Part shown: positions 1 through 8,420 of the stretch, piece after piece
Position numbering within the stretch: the first letter of the stretch is position 1
Layout of the letters: each line of letters opens with the position of its first letter
Source of the DNA: UBA7328 sp002471345
GTDB taxonomy: Bacteria > Bacteroidota > Bacteroidia > Chitinophagales > Saprospiraceae
Length of the DNA: 26,701 nt
Assembly: GCA_964011275.1 (NCBI GenBank)
Contig: CAXGOB010000066.1
Coordinates: forward strand, 1 to 26,701
Direction of reading: 5' to 3'
Position numbers and translations under genes: made by a program
Notes under the pieces: generated by a model
What the model was told of the DNA's origin: nothing
The model's input: only the letters and a program-made list of their open reading frames with translations
The model's database searches: none

Positions 1-226
1 AACGCCTCTTGTTCTTCGACATATACTATTTCAGGATGAGTGTGATACACTTCTGCCGCCTTTGCCAAAGGTGGCACAGCAAGAGCCGCATAAGGTTGTG
101 ATGCTGCTATTTGGTCTTGAAAAATGCTTTGGACAAACGTTCCTCTAAAGGCTGGGGGAACTACTTTAACAACACCTTTTTGAATAGATCTAAGTACATA
201 TTGCTTTTTGTCAGGTGCCGTAACCT
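1..226 (-). pseudogene. Continuation of the metallophosphoesterase in a shifted frame, cut by the left edge
   Basis: Reading the minus strand from about 226 to 1 in the frame offset by one base gives an open, family-like sequence: VTAPDKKQYVLRSIQKGVVK, then VPPAFRGTFVQSIF, QDQIAASQPYAALAVPPLAK and AAEVYHTHPEIVYVEEQEA. It continues the C-terminal half expected of the gene at 161-1564. No stop occurs before the window ends, so the gene continues outside. Adding one base around 222-228 would join the two frames (SLR followed by VTAPDKK). Sequencing error is the simplest explanation; a true inactivating mutation is possible. Confidence 0.8.
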
Positions 227-1564
227 TAAAGAGTTACTGCTGAACCCTCCTCCCTTTTTGATCGGAACCAATCCACCATGTTCTTTGCTAAGATTTAGGT
301 TTCTCACTTCTACTTCAGTATTCCAATCGGCTCTATATGTTTTACCAAAAAGAAGTTGATGAAAGTTTGATGTATTATAAATTGGAGAAGCTTTGTCCCT
401 TTTTGTGGATGATGAAACATCATAGGGTTTACTTCTAATAGGTAATGCAATAGATTTAGAAATTATTTCTCTCGAAAAAGGGGTCTTAACATCAGTTCCA
501 TTTATAACAATAAACTCTAAGTCAGCAGATCCATCATCATAAAAACTTACACGACTAAACCCTTTCTTTTCACTACTGAACTGGGCGTCTTTATCTTTTC
601 TAAGTTGAGAGCTTTTTGATCCAGAACCACTAACTATAAAATGATTTTGATCAACCTGAAAATATTGAAGAGCATGTTCATGACCACTTGCTATAAGCAC
701 ATTATCATAACCTTTAAGCGCCTCTAATACCTCATCTTTAAACCGCTGATATAATGGATGTGGCAGGTCTTGTTTTGCACCAAAAGCCGTTCTGTAAAAA
801 GGGTATAAAAACCCTAAACCTGGCAGTGGGAGGTAAAGAGACTTTTTAATGTCTGTCAAAGGAAACAACATTTGTTTCAATGTATAATGACCATTATGTG
901 ATCCGTTCGTAAACAATGGGTAGTGGAAAGCCATTATTACAAATTTGTCTTCATATTGATCTAGCCTGTCTTTCAACTCCTGAATCACTTCAGAAATGCT
1001 AATATTATTACACTTTTCAAAGTCTTCTATATCTTGATGTGGATGCAACCACCATTGGCTATCCATTCCTAATAAAACTACATGTTTTCCGAGTTTTTTG
1101 ATTTCAGGCCCGGGACAACCTTTGTCTGGGATCATTATATCTCCGTCATCAAGATATTTCTCAATATATTTTTCTTGAGCTTTGATAAAAGAAAGTCCTC
1201 CTTTCTTGGCATCATTCCAATCATGATTGCCCGGAACAAAATAGATTTTCCCTTTGAAATCCTTTAGATTATCTAATTGAATGTTGAGTTTAGCTTCGGC
1301 TTTTTGCCTTTTAGGGCCATCCTTTGGAGGCAAGCCATTGTGGTAGATGTTGTCACCAAGATACACTATGGCTGATTTCTTGGACTCTTGATCTATTTCA
1401 ATTTTTAGTGCTTCAAGTACAGGGTCCGAGCCATCCATTACTGGTGCTCCAGTATCGCCAATAAGGTAGGCACGATATACTAACTCTTTTTGTGAAAAAG
1501 CTATTAAAGAAGAAAATAGAAATAATAAGGCGCAAAAAGACTTATATGTTTTCAATCGAATCAT
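161..1564 (-). CDS. Secreted calcineurin-like metallophosphoesterase, main part (frameshifted)
   Basis: Probable exported metal-dependent phosphatase of the calcineurin-like superfamily. The ATG at 1564 opens directly on a signal peptide (MIRLKTYKSFCALLFLFSSLIAFSQ), so I prefer it to the GTG at 1576. Counting from that GTG, the metal-binding motifs appear in order: GD at 40-41, GDN at 74-76, GNHD at 116-119, a conserved His in AFHYP at about 218, and GHEH at 298-301. After the phosphoesterase domain comes a segment with KTYRADW and the run GGLVPIKKGGGFSSNSLRL. From memory this is typical of long (over 1,000 residue) Bacteroidota metallophosphoesterases with a large C-terminal half. The frame stops at 161, but the expected continuation lies in another frame at 1-225, so the stop results from a one-base loss near 225 and is not a natural end. 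Substrate unknown. Confidence 0.88.
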   Translation of the reverse strand: MIRLKTYKSFCALLFLFSSLIAFSQKELVYRAYLIGDTGAPVMDGSDPVLEALKIEIDQESKKSAIVYLGDNIYHNGLPPKDGPKRQKAEAKLNIQLDNLKDFKGKIYFVPGNHDWNDAKKGGLSFIKAQEKYIEKYLDDGDIMIPDKGCPGPEIKKLGKHVVLLGMDSQWWLHPHQDIEDFEKCNNISISEVIQELKDRLDQYEDKFVIMAFHYPLFTNGSHNGHYTLKQMLFPLTDIKKSLYLPLPGLGFLYPFYRTAFGAKQDLPHPLYQRFKDEVLEALKGYDNVLIASGHEHALQYFQVDQNHFIVSGSGSKSSQLRKDKDAQFSSEKKGFSRVSFYDDGSADLEFIVINGTDVKTPFSREIISKSIALPIRSKPYDVSSSTKRDKASPIYNTSNFHQLLFGKTYRADWNTEVEVRNLNLSKEHGGLVPIKKGGGFSSNSLRLRHLTKSNMYLDLFKKVLLK

Positions 1565-1654
1565 TTTTATAAACACTTAATTTAATCCAATCCTGTGTAT
1601 TTATGTTTAGGTTTTTGTCAAGAAAATAAGATGTCAGTCGAAATGACTACACAA

Positions 1655-1683
1655 TTGTATTAAAAAGGGTAATGTTAACTTTA
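1655..1683 (+). promoter_or_regulatory. Candidate Bacteroidota-type promoter for the AI-2E permease gene
   Basis: TTG at 1655-1657 and TAACTTTA at 1676-1683 are separated by 18 bp. This resembles the Bacteroidota housekeeping promoter (TTG, then TAnnTTTG), with the last base differing. The expected start of transcription falls near 1690, about 15 bases before the ATG at 1706. Recognised by eye only. Confidence 0.4.
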
Positions 1684-1705
1684 CATTAGGACACAATAAT
1701 TTATC

Positions 1706-2950
1706 ATGCCAATACGCCAATATCAACGATATCTAATTTTCATTATTCCAGCTATTCTAGTCGGTTTACTGATCTATTACTTCAGCGATATCTTTACATA
1801 TTTTGCTTTGGGTTGGGTGTTGAGTCTATTAGGAGCTCCTCTGTTTAAGCTCATTAACAAAGTGATGAATAGACAGATTAGTGCTGTGATCACATTAGTG
1901 GTTATTGTGATTACCATGTCATTATTCATGTGGTTACTGATCCCCCGTATAGTTCAGCAAACAAGAAATATTGCCAATATAGATTATGAGGCTGTTATGA
2001 ATAATCTTGACGAACCCTTACAAGACTGGAATAATTGGATGGTAGAGAAAGGATTCGTCCATCCTGAGGTAACCATACCACAAAAAAATATGACAAATAT
2101 AAATAATAGCCAATCCCAATATGACATTGTAAAAGTCGATACTTCTCACGGCACTCACATTGAAGTCTATATTGATTTAGGGAGTGATAAAAAAATTGAA
2201 AAAGAAGGGAAAATAAATTTTGATAATACACATTCTCTGGTCGATTCTGTAAAAGACAAGTTTCTAACATTTTTTGATCCGAGTAAAATCCCGGCCTTGT
2301 TTGGGAGTGTTGCTGGATTCTTTGGAAACTTACTGATCACAATCCTTTCTTCCCTTTTTATTGCCTTTTTCTTTTTGAAAGAATCTGGATTATTTACTAG
2401 AATTTTTAAGTCCGTTATTGCTGATGATAAAGAAGATCAAGTGGACCATGCTATTGAAGATAGTGAGAGGTTGCTGGCTCGATATTTTATAGGTATAGCA
2501 ATTCAAATAACGGTAATCACTATCATACTAAGTATAGTCTTAGGAGTGCTTGGGTTTGAAAATGCTCTATTGATAGCTTTCTTGGCAGGGCTGGTAAATG
2601 TAATTCCTTATATAGGCCCATTTTTAGGTGCAATGTTTGGCATAGCCATTACACTTTCTTCCAATATGGATGCTTCCTTCTATGGAGAAATATTACCTGA
2701 TATTTATAAACTTCTTGCCGTATTTGCCGGAATGCAACTACTTGACAATTTTATTCTGCAACCAAATATTTTTTCAAAAAGTGTAAAAGCCCACCCTCTA
2801 GAAATATTTGTAATAATCTTAATTGGAGCTAAGCTTGGTGGAGTCATGGGCATGATATTGGCGATACCAGCATATACAATCATAAGAGTAATTGCCAAGG
2901 TGTTCTTAAGTGAGTTTAAAATCGTTCAAAGCCTCACCAGAGGTATTTAG
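1706..2950 (+). CDS. AI-2E family transporter (PerM/TqsA-like permease)
   Basis: A 414-residue integral membrane protein of the AI-2E transporter family (formerly DUF20/UPF0118). Hydrophobic segments near residues 8-26, 30-50 and 60-80 are followed by a hydrophilic insert at roughly 85-190, then by several more membrane segments to about residue 400. The order matches the family: a C-terminal core with FFLKESG, then GLVNVIPYIGPFLGA and LDNFILQPNIFSKSV. Members export quorum signals, ions or other small solutes, and most have unknown substrates, so the specific cargo is not assigned. It precedes queG with a gap of only 2 bp and is probably cotranscribed with it. Confidence 0.9.
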   Translation: MPIRQYQRYLIFIIPAILVGLLIYYFSDIFTYFALGWVLSLLGAPLFKLINKVMNRQISAVITLVVIVITMSLFMWLLIPRIVQQTRNIANIDYEAVMNNLDEPLQDWNNWMVEKGFVHPEVTIPQKNMTNINNSQSQYDIVKVDTSHGTHIEVYIDLGSDKKIEKEGKINFDNTHSLVDSVKDKFLTFFDPSKIPALFGSVAGFFGNLLITILSSLFIAFFFLKESGLFTRIFKSVIADDKEDQVDHAIEDSERLLARYFIGIAIQITVITIILSIVLGVLGFENALLIAFLAGLVNVIPYIGPFLGAMFGIAITLSSNMDASFYGEILPDIYKLLAVFAGMQLLDNFILQPNIFSKSVKAHPLEIFVIILIGAKLGGVMGMILAIPAYTIIRVIAKVFLSEFKIVQSLTRGI

Positions 2951-2952
2951 TA

Positions 2953-3885
2953 ATGACGAAATTTAGTAATTCTGAATTAGTAAAAAAAATAGCTGTTGAA
3001 CTCGGCTTCACGTCCATCGGAATTTCCAAAGCTGAGTATATGACAGAAGAGTCAAAAAGGTTAGAGCAATGGCTCAATTCTGACCATCATGGAAAGATGT
3101 CTTACATGGAGAATCATTTTGACAAAAGAGTGGACCCAACACTTTTGGTTGAAGGGGCCAAAACTGTTATCTCTTTGAGTTACAACTATTACACAGATTC
3201 GAAGCAAACTGATCCAACTGCACCTAAAATATCAAAGTACGCCTATGGTAAAGACTATCACAAAGTGATTAAAAGAAAATTGAAAGAGCTCGTCTTCAGA
3301 CTTCAAGAAGAAATAGGTGAATTCAATGGAAGGTGCTTTGTGGATAGCGCTCCTGTAATGGAGCGAGATTGGGCAAAACGCTCCGGTCTAGGATGGATTG
3401 GTAAACATACCTTGTTACTCAGCAAAAAGAAAGGCTCTTTTTTCTTTTTAGCAGAAATAATTTCTGATTTAGAGCTTGAATATGACCAGGAAGTAAAAGA
3501 TCATTGTGGATCATGTACAGCTTGCATAGATGCCTGTCCAACTGACGCAATTTCCCAAGAGGGATACATACTAAATGCTAATAAATGCATCTCCTATCTT
3601 ACTATTGAACTCAAAGAAAACTTGCCTAAAGAGTTTCAATCCAAAATGGACGATTGGATGTTTGGGTGCGACATTTGCCAAGATGTCTGCCCTTGGAATC
3701 GATTTGCACACCAACACAATGAAGAGCAATTCTTACCTTCAAAAAACCTATTGGAAATAAGCAGAGAGGAGTGGATGGACATTTCAAAAGAAGTATTTGA
3801 TGAAATATTTGAAGGTTCTGCTGTAAAAAGAACTAAATATGAAGGTCTATCCCGAAATATTAAGTTTGTCACAGATAAACGTTAA
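2953..3885 (+). CDS. queG: Epoxyqueuosine reductase QueG
   Basis: Catalyses the last step of queuosine synthesis in tRNA, reducing epoxyqueuosine to queuosine with a cobalamin cofactor and two [4Fe-4S] clusters; cytoplasmic. At 310 residues it has the usual family length. The catalytic region reads CFVDSAPVMERDWA, with the probable general acid Asp at 131, followed by GLGWIGKHTLLL. Cluster ligands are visible: C185, C188, C191 and C195 in CGSCTACIDACPTDAI, and C212, C239, C242 and C246 in the stretch ending GCDICQDVCPWNR. The ATG at 2953 follows the permease stop almost directly. The gene converges on the response regulator, with 3 bp between the two stop codons and no obvious hairpin between them. 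Confidence 0.96.
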   Translation: MTKFSNSELVKKIAVELGFTSIGISKAEYMTEESKRLEQWLNSDHHGKMSYMENHFDKRVDPTLLVEGAKTVISLSYNYYTDSKQTDPTAPKISKYAYGKDYHKVIKRKLKELVFRLQEEIGEFNGRCFVDSAPVMERDWAKRSGLGWIGKHTLLLSKKKGSFFFLAEIISDLELEYDQEVKDHCGSCTACIDACPTDAISQEGYILNANKCISYLTIELKENLPKEFQSKMDDWMFGCDICQDVCPWNRFAHQHNEEQFLPSKNLLEISREEWMDISKEVFDEIFEGSAVKRTKYEGLSRNIKFVTDKR

Positions 3886-3888
3886 ATA

Positions 3889-4575
3889 CTAAGTCTCTTC
3901 TACCAATCTGAAACCCACGCCATGTACATTTTCTATTTTAAGTCTCTCATCAGATTTGAGGTGCTTTCTAAGCCTACTTATAAAGACATCCATGCTTCTG
4001 CCTAAGAAATAATCATTTTTACCCCAAAGTTTCTCAAGAATTTGTTCTCTCTTGAGTATTTGGTTTTTGTTCTTTATTAGTTCCTTTAGCAAGTCTGCTT
4101 CTTTTTGAGTCATCACATATTCTACCTCTCCGTTGATCAATTTTAAATTTCTATGATCCATTTCAAAATGACCAATTTTTAATGCGCTATCTTCTTCTTC
4201 AGAGTGAATATATTTTCTTTTTAAAAAAACTTGAACTTTTAAAATAAGTTCCTCCATGCTAAATGGCTTCGTGATGTAATCATCCGCTCCAATTGTAAGC
4301 CCTATTAGTTTGTCTTCTTTTAGTGATTTAGCCGTAAGGAAAATAATAGGGACTTGAGAATTAAGCCTTCTTATTTTCTCCGCTAATTCAAAACCATCCA
4401 TTTCCGGTAGCATGACATCCAGAATACAGATATCATATTGCTCTTTCTTAAATCGCTTAAAAGCTTTTTTCCCATCAGTTTCTAGCACAACTTCATAACC
4501 CTCCTCTTTTAGGTTATCAGAAGTTACAAATCCTAGTGTTGGGTCATCTTCTACATAGAGTATTTTATTGCTCAC
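3889..4575 (-). CDS. OmpR-family DNA-binding response regulator
   Basis: A 228-residue response regulator. The receiver domain (about 4-118) has the acidic pair D10/D11, phosphoacceptor D53 in LDVMLPEMDGFE, T81 and K103 in YITKPFSMEEL. A winged-helix DNA-binding domain follows at about 130-226, including KEADLLKELIKNKNQILKR and RSMDVFISRLRKHL. The start is a GTG at 4575 that overlaps the TGA of the upstream histidine kinase as GTGA, which indicates translational coupling and a cognate pair. The target genes cannot be read from this window. Confidence 0.95.
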   Translation of the reverse strand: MSNKILYVEDDPTLGFVTSDNLKEEGYEVVLETDGKKAFKRFKKEQYDICILDVMLPEMDGFELAEKIRRLNSQVPIIFLTAKSLKEDKLIGLTIGADDYITKPFSMEELILKVQVFLKRKYIHSEEEDSALKIGHFEMDHRNLKLINGEVEYVMTQKEADLLKELIKNKNQILKREQILEKLWGKNDYFLGRSMDVFISRLRKHLKSDERLKIENVHGVGFRLVEET

Positions 4576-5867
4576 TTTGTTTGTTTTATTGTTGATCTAA
4601 TTTTTGGAATCTTTATTGTAAAACACGTCCCTTCTCCCATTTTGGAATTTACATTTATATCCCATTCATGGGCGCTAATAATGTTTTTGACATAATAAAG
4701 TCCTAATCCAAAACCTTTGACATTATGCACATTACCCGATGGCACTCTATAAAATTTGGTAAAAATCTTTTTTAATAAATCATTCTCGATTCCATGCCCA
4801 TTGTCAGAGATCCTAATCTCTACTTCATTTTCAAGATTCACAGTTTCCACAGCTATATTTTTTTTAATCCCACTGTACTTTACAGCATTATCCAAAATAT
4901 TGGTGATGATATTATTAAAATGAAGCAAATCTGCTTCGATCAGAATTTCTCTTTTGGTAAAATGCTTTTTAATTTCAAATCCTGAAATTTCTTGATGTTT
5001 TAAGGTTTCACTTTTTAGAATTTTTGACAATATATTTTCAAGGTTAAAAGTCGTCTTCTGTAATTTTAGATCACTTCCTTCCAATTTGGCCAAGTTCAGT
5101 ACCTTTTCTACCTGATTGTTTAATCTTTCGTTTTGATCGATAATAATCTGAGCATAATTACTTAGTCTTTCATCTTTTTGTATGTTCTTATTTTTCTTGA
5201 ACACTTCTGCCGCTACTTTTATCGAAGAGATTGGGGTCTTAAACTCATGAGTCATATTATTTATAAAATCCTTTTGTAGCTCCGAAAGTCGTTTTTGTTG
5301 AAGGATAACCCAGGTTGAATAAATGAAAAAACCAAGGGCCAAAAAGGAAAGAAAGCTTAACAAAATATTTTGCTGAATATTACTCAATAGGTAGCTTTCT
5401 CTTGATGGAAACTTAACCACAAAATAATAATCCAAATCCTTGACGGTCGGCATTTCTGCAGACCTCTCAAATTGTCTTGCTCCATCTGTAAGTTGGCAAT
5501 AATTGCCATAGACCAGCTCTTTACTAAAGCAATCATAAACTGCATATTCGAAATCGATATCTAAAGAATTTTTTTCGAATTCTGTAAGAAGGTTGTCCTC
5601 TAAAACTGCTGCATTTATCCCGTCGTTGATATTAACAGCATAATAATTTGAGCTCCTCCTTTCCACGATATTCTGCTTAGGAAGATCAGAGTTGTTCAAC
5701 TTTGCAATAGTCTCTGCTACTTTTCCTAAAGCGATAGAAACCGTCTGATGAAACTCACTATCTTTTAGATTATATGCTTTGACAATCCAGTAGGCCTGGG
5801 TACTTACAATCCCCAAAATGGAAATCGCCCCTAGAATAACCAACCTTCTTATCATTTCATTTGTCAT
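4572..5867 (-). CDS. Membrane sensor histidine kinase (HisKA/HATPase)
   Basis: A 431-residue sensor kinase partnering the response regulator at 3889-4575. Transmembrane segments lie at about 8-29 and 166-190, enclosing a periplasmic sensor region of roughly 135 residues unlike any I recognise. The cytoplasmic part has the H-box FINNMTHEFKTPISSIK with H207, an N-box ILDNAVKYS near 324-332, the G1 box DNGHGI at 355-360 and the G2 box GFGLGL at 385-390, so all catalytic elements are present. There is no HAMP or PAS domain that I can see between TM2 and the H-box. It is divergent from the DUF4271 gene, with only 43 bp between start codons. Signal unknown. Confidence 0.94.
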   Translation of the reverse strand: MTNEMIRRLVILGAISILGIVSTQAYWIVKAYNLKDSEFHQTVSIALGKVAETIAKLNNSDLPKQNIVERRSSNYYAVNINDGINAAVLEDNLLTEFEKNSLDIDFEYAVYDCFSKELVYGNYCQLTDGARQFERSAEMPTVKDLDYYFVVKFPSRESYLLSNIQQNILLSFLSFLALGFFIYSTWVILQQKRLSELQKDFINNMTHEFKTPISSIKVAAEVFKKNKNIQKDERLSNYAQIIIDQNERLNNQVEKVLNLAKLEGSDLKLQKTTFNLENILSKILKSETLKHQEISGFEIKKHFTKREILIEADLLHFNNIITNILDNAVKYSGIKKNIAVETVNLENEVEIRISDNGHGIENDLLKKIFTKFYRVPSGNVHNVKGFGLGLYYVKNIISAHEWDINVNSKMGEGTCFTIKIPKIRSTIKQTK

Positions 5868-5910
5868 ATTCTCACCTAATGCGATTCATTTTTAATACTT
5901 TTCCCTCAGA

Positions 5911-6834
5911 ATGAAATTTCTTGATTATTCTTTTATCAAAGTACTACTACTCTTCGCAATACTATTGTTCATAATATTGCCAACTTTTGGTCAAAACCCG
6001 TTAGATATATCATCAAGATTATCAAGTCCACAAGAAAAAATCAACTCCAATTCATTTCAATCACAGAATAGTGAATTAGAGGTTCACAATGAGTTGTTCA
6101 ACCCATTGGATGTCAAGAAAGAGCCAAATCATCAAAAATCCAAACCACTTCCATCAAAAGAAATCAAACAAAATGTTAATGGTAATAATGAGGGCCTAAG
6201 CAAACCATTCAAAATTGTAATTCTCTTATCAAATATTGTTTTTTTTGTCTTAATCAGAAATATCAACCTGAAAGGCTTCCAGCAAATTGGTCAAAGCTTT
6301 TTAAGCAATATAAAGCTAGTCGAGTTCAAAAACTCTTTTAGCGGCTTGGTTAACACCCAAATAGCATTGTTTTATATTTTCTTTTTTGCTAACATGGCTT
6401 ACTTTTTCTACATCTGCTCCGAAAAAAGTGGGTTTAAACTCCCTAGTTTATGGGGAGGACCTTTCATTACTATTCTAATGCTAATAATGGGTGTTTACAC
6501 AGTTAAATATGTTTCACTGAAAGTTATAGAGTTTGCTCTAAGTATAAGAAGGGCTATTGAAAACCATTTGTTTTCAGTTTCAATTCACAATATACTTTTA
6601 GGTCTTGCACTCTTTTTCATCAATACTTTTTTTGCTTTTTCTACAGGTGGACTTAGTTCGATATTGATGTATCTAGGCCTTTCGGTAATTGTACTTTTTT
6701 ACCTCATTAGACAGGCTAAAGGACTCCAATATTTATCTGAAATGAGGCTCTTCAGTTTCTTCCATTTTTTTATTTATCTTTGCAGCTGTGAAATTTCGCC
6801 CCTTTTAATAGCGGTGAAAATGATAACAGGTTAA
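5911..6834 (+). CDS. DUF4271 family membrane protein
   Basis: A 307-residue inner-membrane protein typical of Bacteroidota. It opens with a hydrophobic segment (about 9-27, ending LPTFGQ, possibly a cleaved signal), followed by a polar, Asn/Gln/Ser-rich linker to about residue 95. Six or so membrane segments follow up to the C-terminus. The family hallmark is the end region with FSFFHFFIYLCSCEISPLL. DUF4271 genes are commonly found next to hemD in this phylum, as here (34 bp to the likely hemD ATG). That link is established as genome context but has no biochemical explanation known to me. Function unknown. Confidence 0.85.
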   Translation: MKFLDYSFIKVLLLFAILLFIILPTFGQNPLDISSRLSSPQEKINSNSFQSQNSELEVHNELFNPLDVKKEPNHQKSKPLPSKEIKQNVNGNNEGLSKPFKIVILLSNIVFFVLIRNINLKGFQQIGQSFLSNIKLVEFKNSFSGLVNTQIALFYIFFFANMAYFFYICSEKSGFKLPSLWGGPFITILMLIMGVYTVKYVSLKVIEFALSIRRAIENHLFSVSIHNILLGLALFFINTFFAFSTGGLSSILMYLGLSVIVLFYLIRQAKGLQYLSEMRLFSFFHFFIYLCSCEISPLLIAVKMITG

Positions 6835-6868
6835 TAATCATTAGGTTACAATAAATCTTTTGAAGAGT

Positions 6869-7651
6869 ATGCCCGAGAGTGAAACTGTGTCTTACGTAGA
6901 AGCGTATCAGCCCATAAAAACAATTCTAATTTCACAGCCAAAGCCTGAGAGATCAGCTTATTTTGATTTGGCTAAAAAATGGGGATTGCAAATTGATTGG
7001 CGACCTTTTATTCATGTTGAACCTGTCTCTGAGCGAGAATTTAGAAAAAATCGCATCAGACCAGACGAGTTCTCAGCAATTATTTTTACTAGCAAAAATT
7101 CCGTAGATCACTTCTTCAGGATATGTGAAGCTATGAGATGCCAAATGTCTCAAAGCACAAAATATTTTTGCTTGACAAAAGCAATTGCTGACTATCTACA
7201 AAAATTTATTGTTTACAGAAAACGAAAAGTATTTGTCGGTGTTCGAACTATTCAGGACCTAGAGCCTTCATTTATGAAACATCGGGAAGAAAAGTTTCTT
7301 CTGCCATGTAGTAATTTGGGTGCCAAAGGTGTTGTTACATTTTTAGAGAAACATGAATTAGACTATAATGATGCTATGATGTTCAAAACCGTAAGTAGTG
7401 ATTTGAGTGATCTCAAAAATGTGACTTATGATGTTTTGGTATTCTTTAGCCCTTTAGGTATTCAATCCTTATATGAAAACTTTCCTGATTTTGATCAAAA
7501 TCAAACGAGAATGGCCATATTTGGAAACTCAACCAGAAGTGCTGTTGAGGACAGAGGGCTTCATATAAATATACAAGCTCCAATGCCAGAAGTACCGTCG
7601 ATGACAGTGGCGCTAGAAAACTATCTCAAAAATTCAAATAAAAGAGCTTAG
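6869..7651 (+). CDS. hemD: Uroporphyrinogen-III synthase
   Basis: Cyclises hydroxymethylbilane to uroporphyrinogen III in heme and siroheme synthesis; cytoplasmic. The family is poorly conserved, but this 260-residue protein has the two-lobe pattern: ILISQPKPE at the start, FTSKNSVDHFF closing the first half, FLLPCSNLGAKG opening the second, then LVFFSPLGIQSL and a late MAIFGNSTRSA. The reading frame also allows a TTG at 6860, but the ATG at 6869 gives the usual family start. It follows the DUF4271 gene in the same direction and is probably cotranscribed with it. Tandem hairpins, the second a good terminator, close the unit. Confidence 0.88.
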   Translation: MPESETVSYVEAYQPIKTILISQPKPERSAYFDLAKKWGLQIDWRPFIHVEPVSEREFRKNRIRPDEFSAIIFTSKNSVDHFFRICEAMRCQMSQSTKYFCLTKAIADYLQKFIVYRKRKVFVGVRTIQDLEPSFMKHREEKFLLPCSNLGAKGVVTFLEKHELDYNDAMMFKTVSSDLSDLKNVTYDVLVFFSPLGIQSLYENFPDFDQNQTRMAIFGNSTRSAVEDRGLHINIQAPMPEVPSMTVALENYLKNSNKRA

Positions 7652-7724
7652 CAGTATGCTTGGAAAGAACTGTGATTAGTCAATTTCTCTTCCACACATA
7701 CTTATAAGACTTTTAACACCCTTA

Positions 7725-7743
7725 AAGTGGTTTTAATCCACTT
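7725..7743 (+). repeat. Hairpin upstream of the terminator
   Basis: AAGTGG (7725-7730) and CCACTT (7738-7743) form a perfect 6-bp stem around a 7-base loop. It ends two bases before the terminator stem at 7745. It has no T-run of its own. It may assist termination or protect the 3' end of the hemD transcript. Confidence 0.45.
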
Positions 7744-7744
7744 G

Positions 7745-7772
7745 CCCTGGTCCCACAAGGCCAGGGTTTTTT
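7745..7772 (+). terminator. Intrinsic terminator after hemD
   Basis: CCCTGG at 7745-7750 pairs with CCAGGG at 7761-7766. The stem can extend inward by CC/GG with one bulged T. It is followed directly by six T residues at 7767-7772. This is the best rho-independent terminator in the window and separates hemD from the Nudix gene. Confidence 0.8.
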
Positions 7773-7790
7773 ATTAAGAGATCTATATCA

Positions 7791-8420
7791 ATGCAAAAGA
7801 TCCTAAAAGAGCTGAAAAACAAAATCCTTGATCCAAAGCATTTGGTTTCATCTCATGATATACTAGCCCCACGAACCCCTGAGAAATATAGGAAGCCCAC
7901 CTCAGATGCCATACCGGCAGGAGTATTAATCTGTCTCTATCAAAAAGAATTTGATGATGACTTTTACTTTTCTCTTATAAAAAGAAGAACGGTAAAAGAA
8001 GATAAGCACTCAGGACAAGTTAGCCTTCCTGGTGGAAGATATGAAGAAGAAGATCAAGAAATTGTAGTCTGTGCACTACGAGAAACTGAAGAAGAAATAG
8101 GCATACCTCGTGAAAAAGTAACGATTGTAGGTGAGCTTTCAGAGCTCTTTGTTTACGCTTCTAATTTCATAGTATATCCATTTGTAGGTTTTTTGAAGGA
8201 AGAAGTCCCTCTTGTTCCTGATCCAAGAGAGGTTCAACATATTATAGAAGTTTCGGTGAATCACCTAATCGAACCGAAGACAGTAAGGTATAGAGATATG
8301 AAACTTTCTGAAGGCACTCTAAAAAATGTACCCTATTATGATATCAATGGAGAAGTGGTCTGGGGTGCAACAGCAATGATATTAAGTGAGTTTATATCTT
8401 ATTGGAAGTCAGCTTTATGA
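7791..8420 (+). CDS. CoA pyrophosphatase-type Nudix hydrolase
   Basis: A 209-residue Nudix protein of the CoA pyrophosphatase group (NudL/NUDT7-like, formerly UPF0035), expected to hydrolyse CoA and its derivatives to 3',5'-ADP and phosphopantetheine compounds. The group-specific lead-in LIKRRTVKEDKHSGQVSLPGG (residues 62-82) runs into the Nudix helix, whose core ALRETEEEIGI (95-105) provides R97, E98, E101 and E102. The first acidic position of the box is shifted relative to the canonical GX5E spacing, as I recall for this subgroup. It starts 18 bases after the terminator T-run and overlaps the START gene by an ATGA, so the two are coupled. Substrate assigned by family only. Confidence 0.87.
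   Translation: MQKILKELKNKILDPKHLVSSHDILAPRTPEKYRKPTSDAIPAGVLICLYQKEFDDDFYFSLIKRRTVKEDKHSGQVSLPGGRYEEEDQEIVVCALRETEEEIGIPREKVTIVGELSELFVYASNFIVYPFVGFLKEEVPLVPDPREVQHIIEVSVNHLIEPKTVRYRDMKLSEGTLKNVPYYDINGEVVWGATAMILSEFISYWKSAL

Noticed and set aside
111..359. An 82-codon plus-strand open frame at the left edge
   Set aside because: It lies antisense to the metallophosphoesterase, whose two frames both show family sequence here. It has no recognisable protein features.
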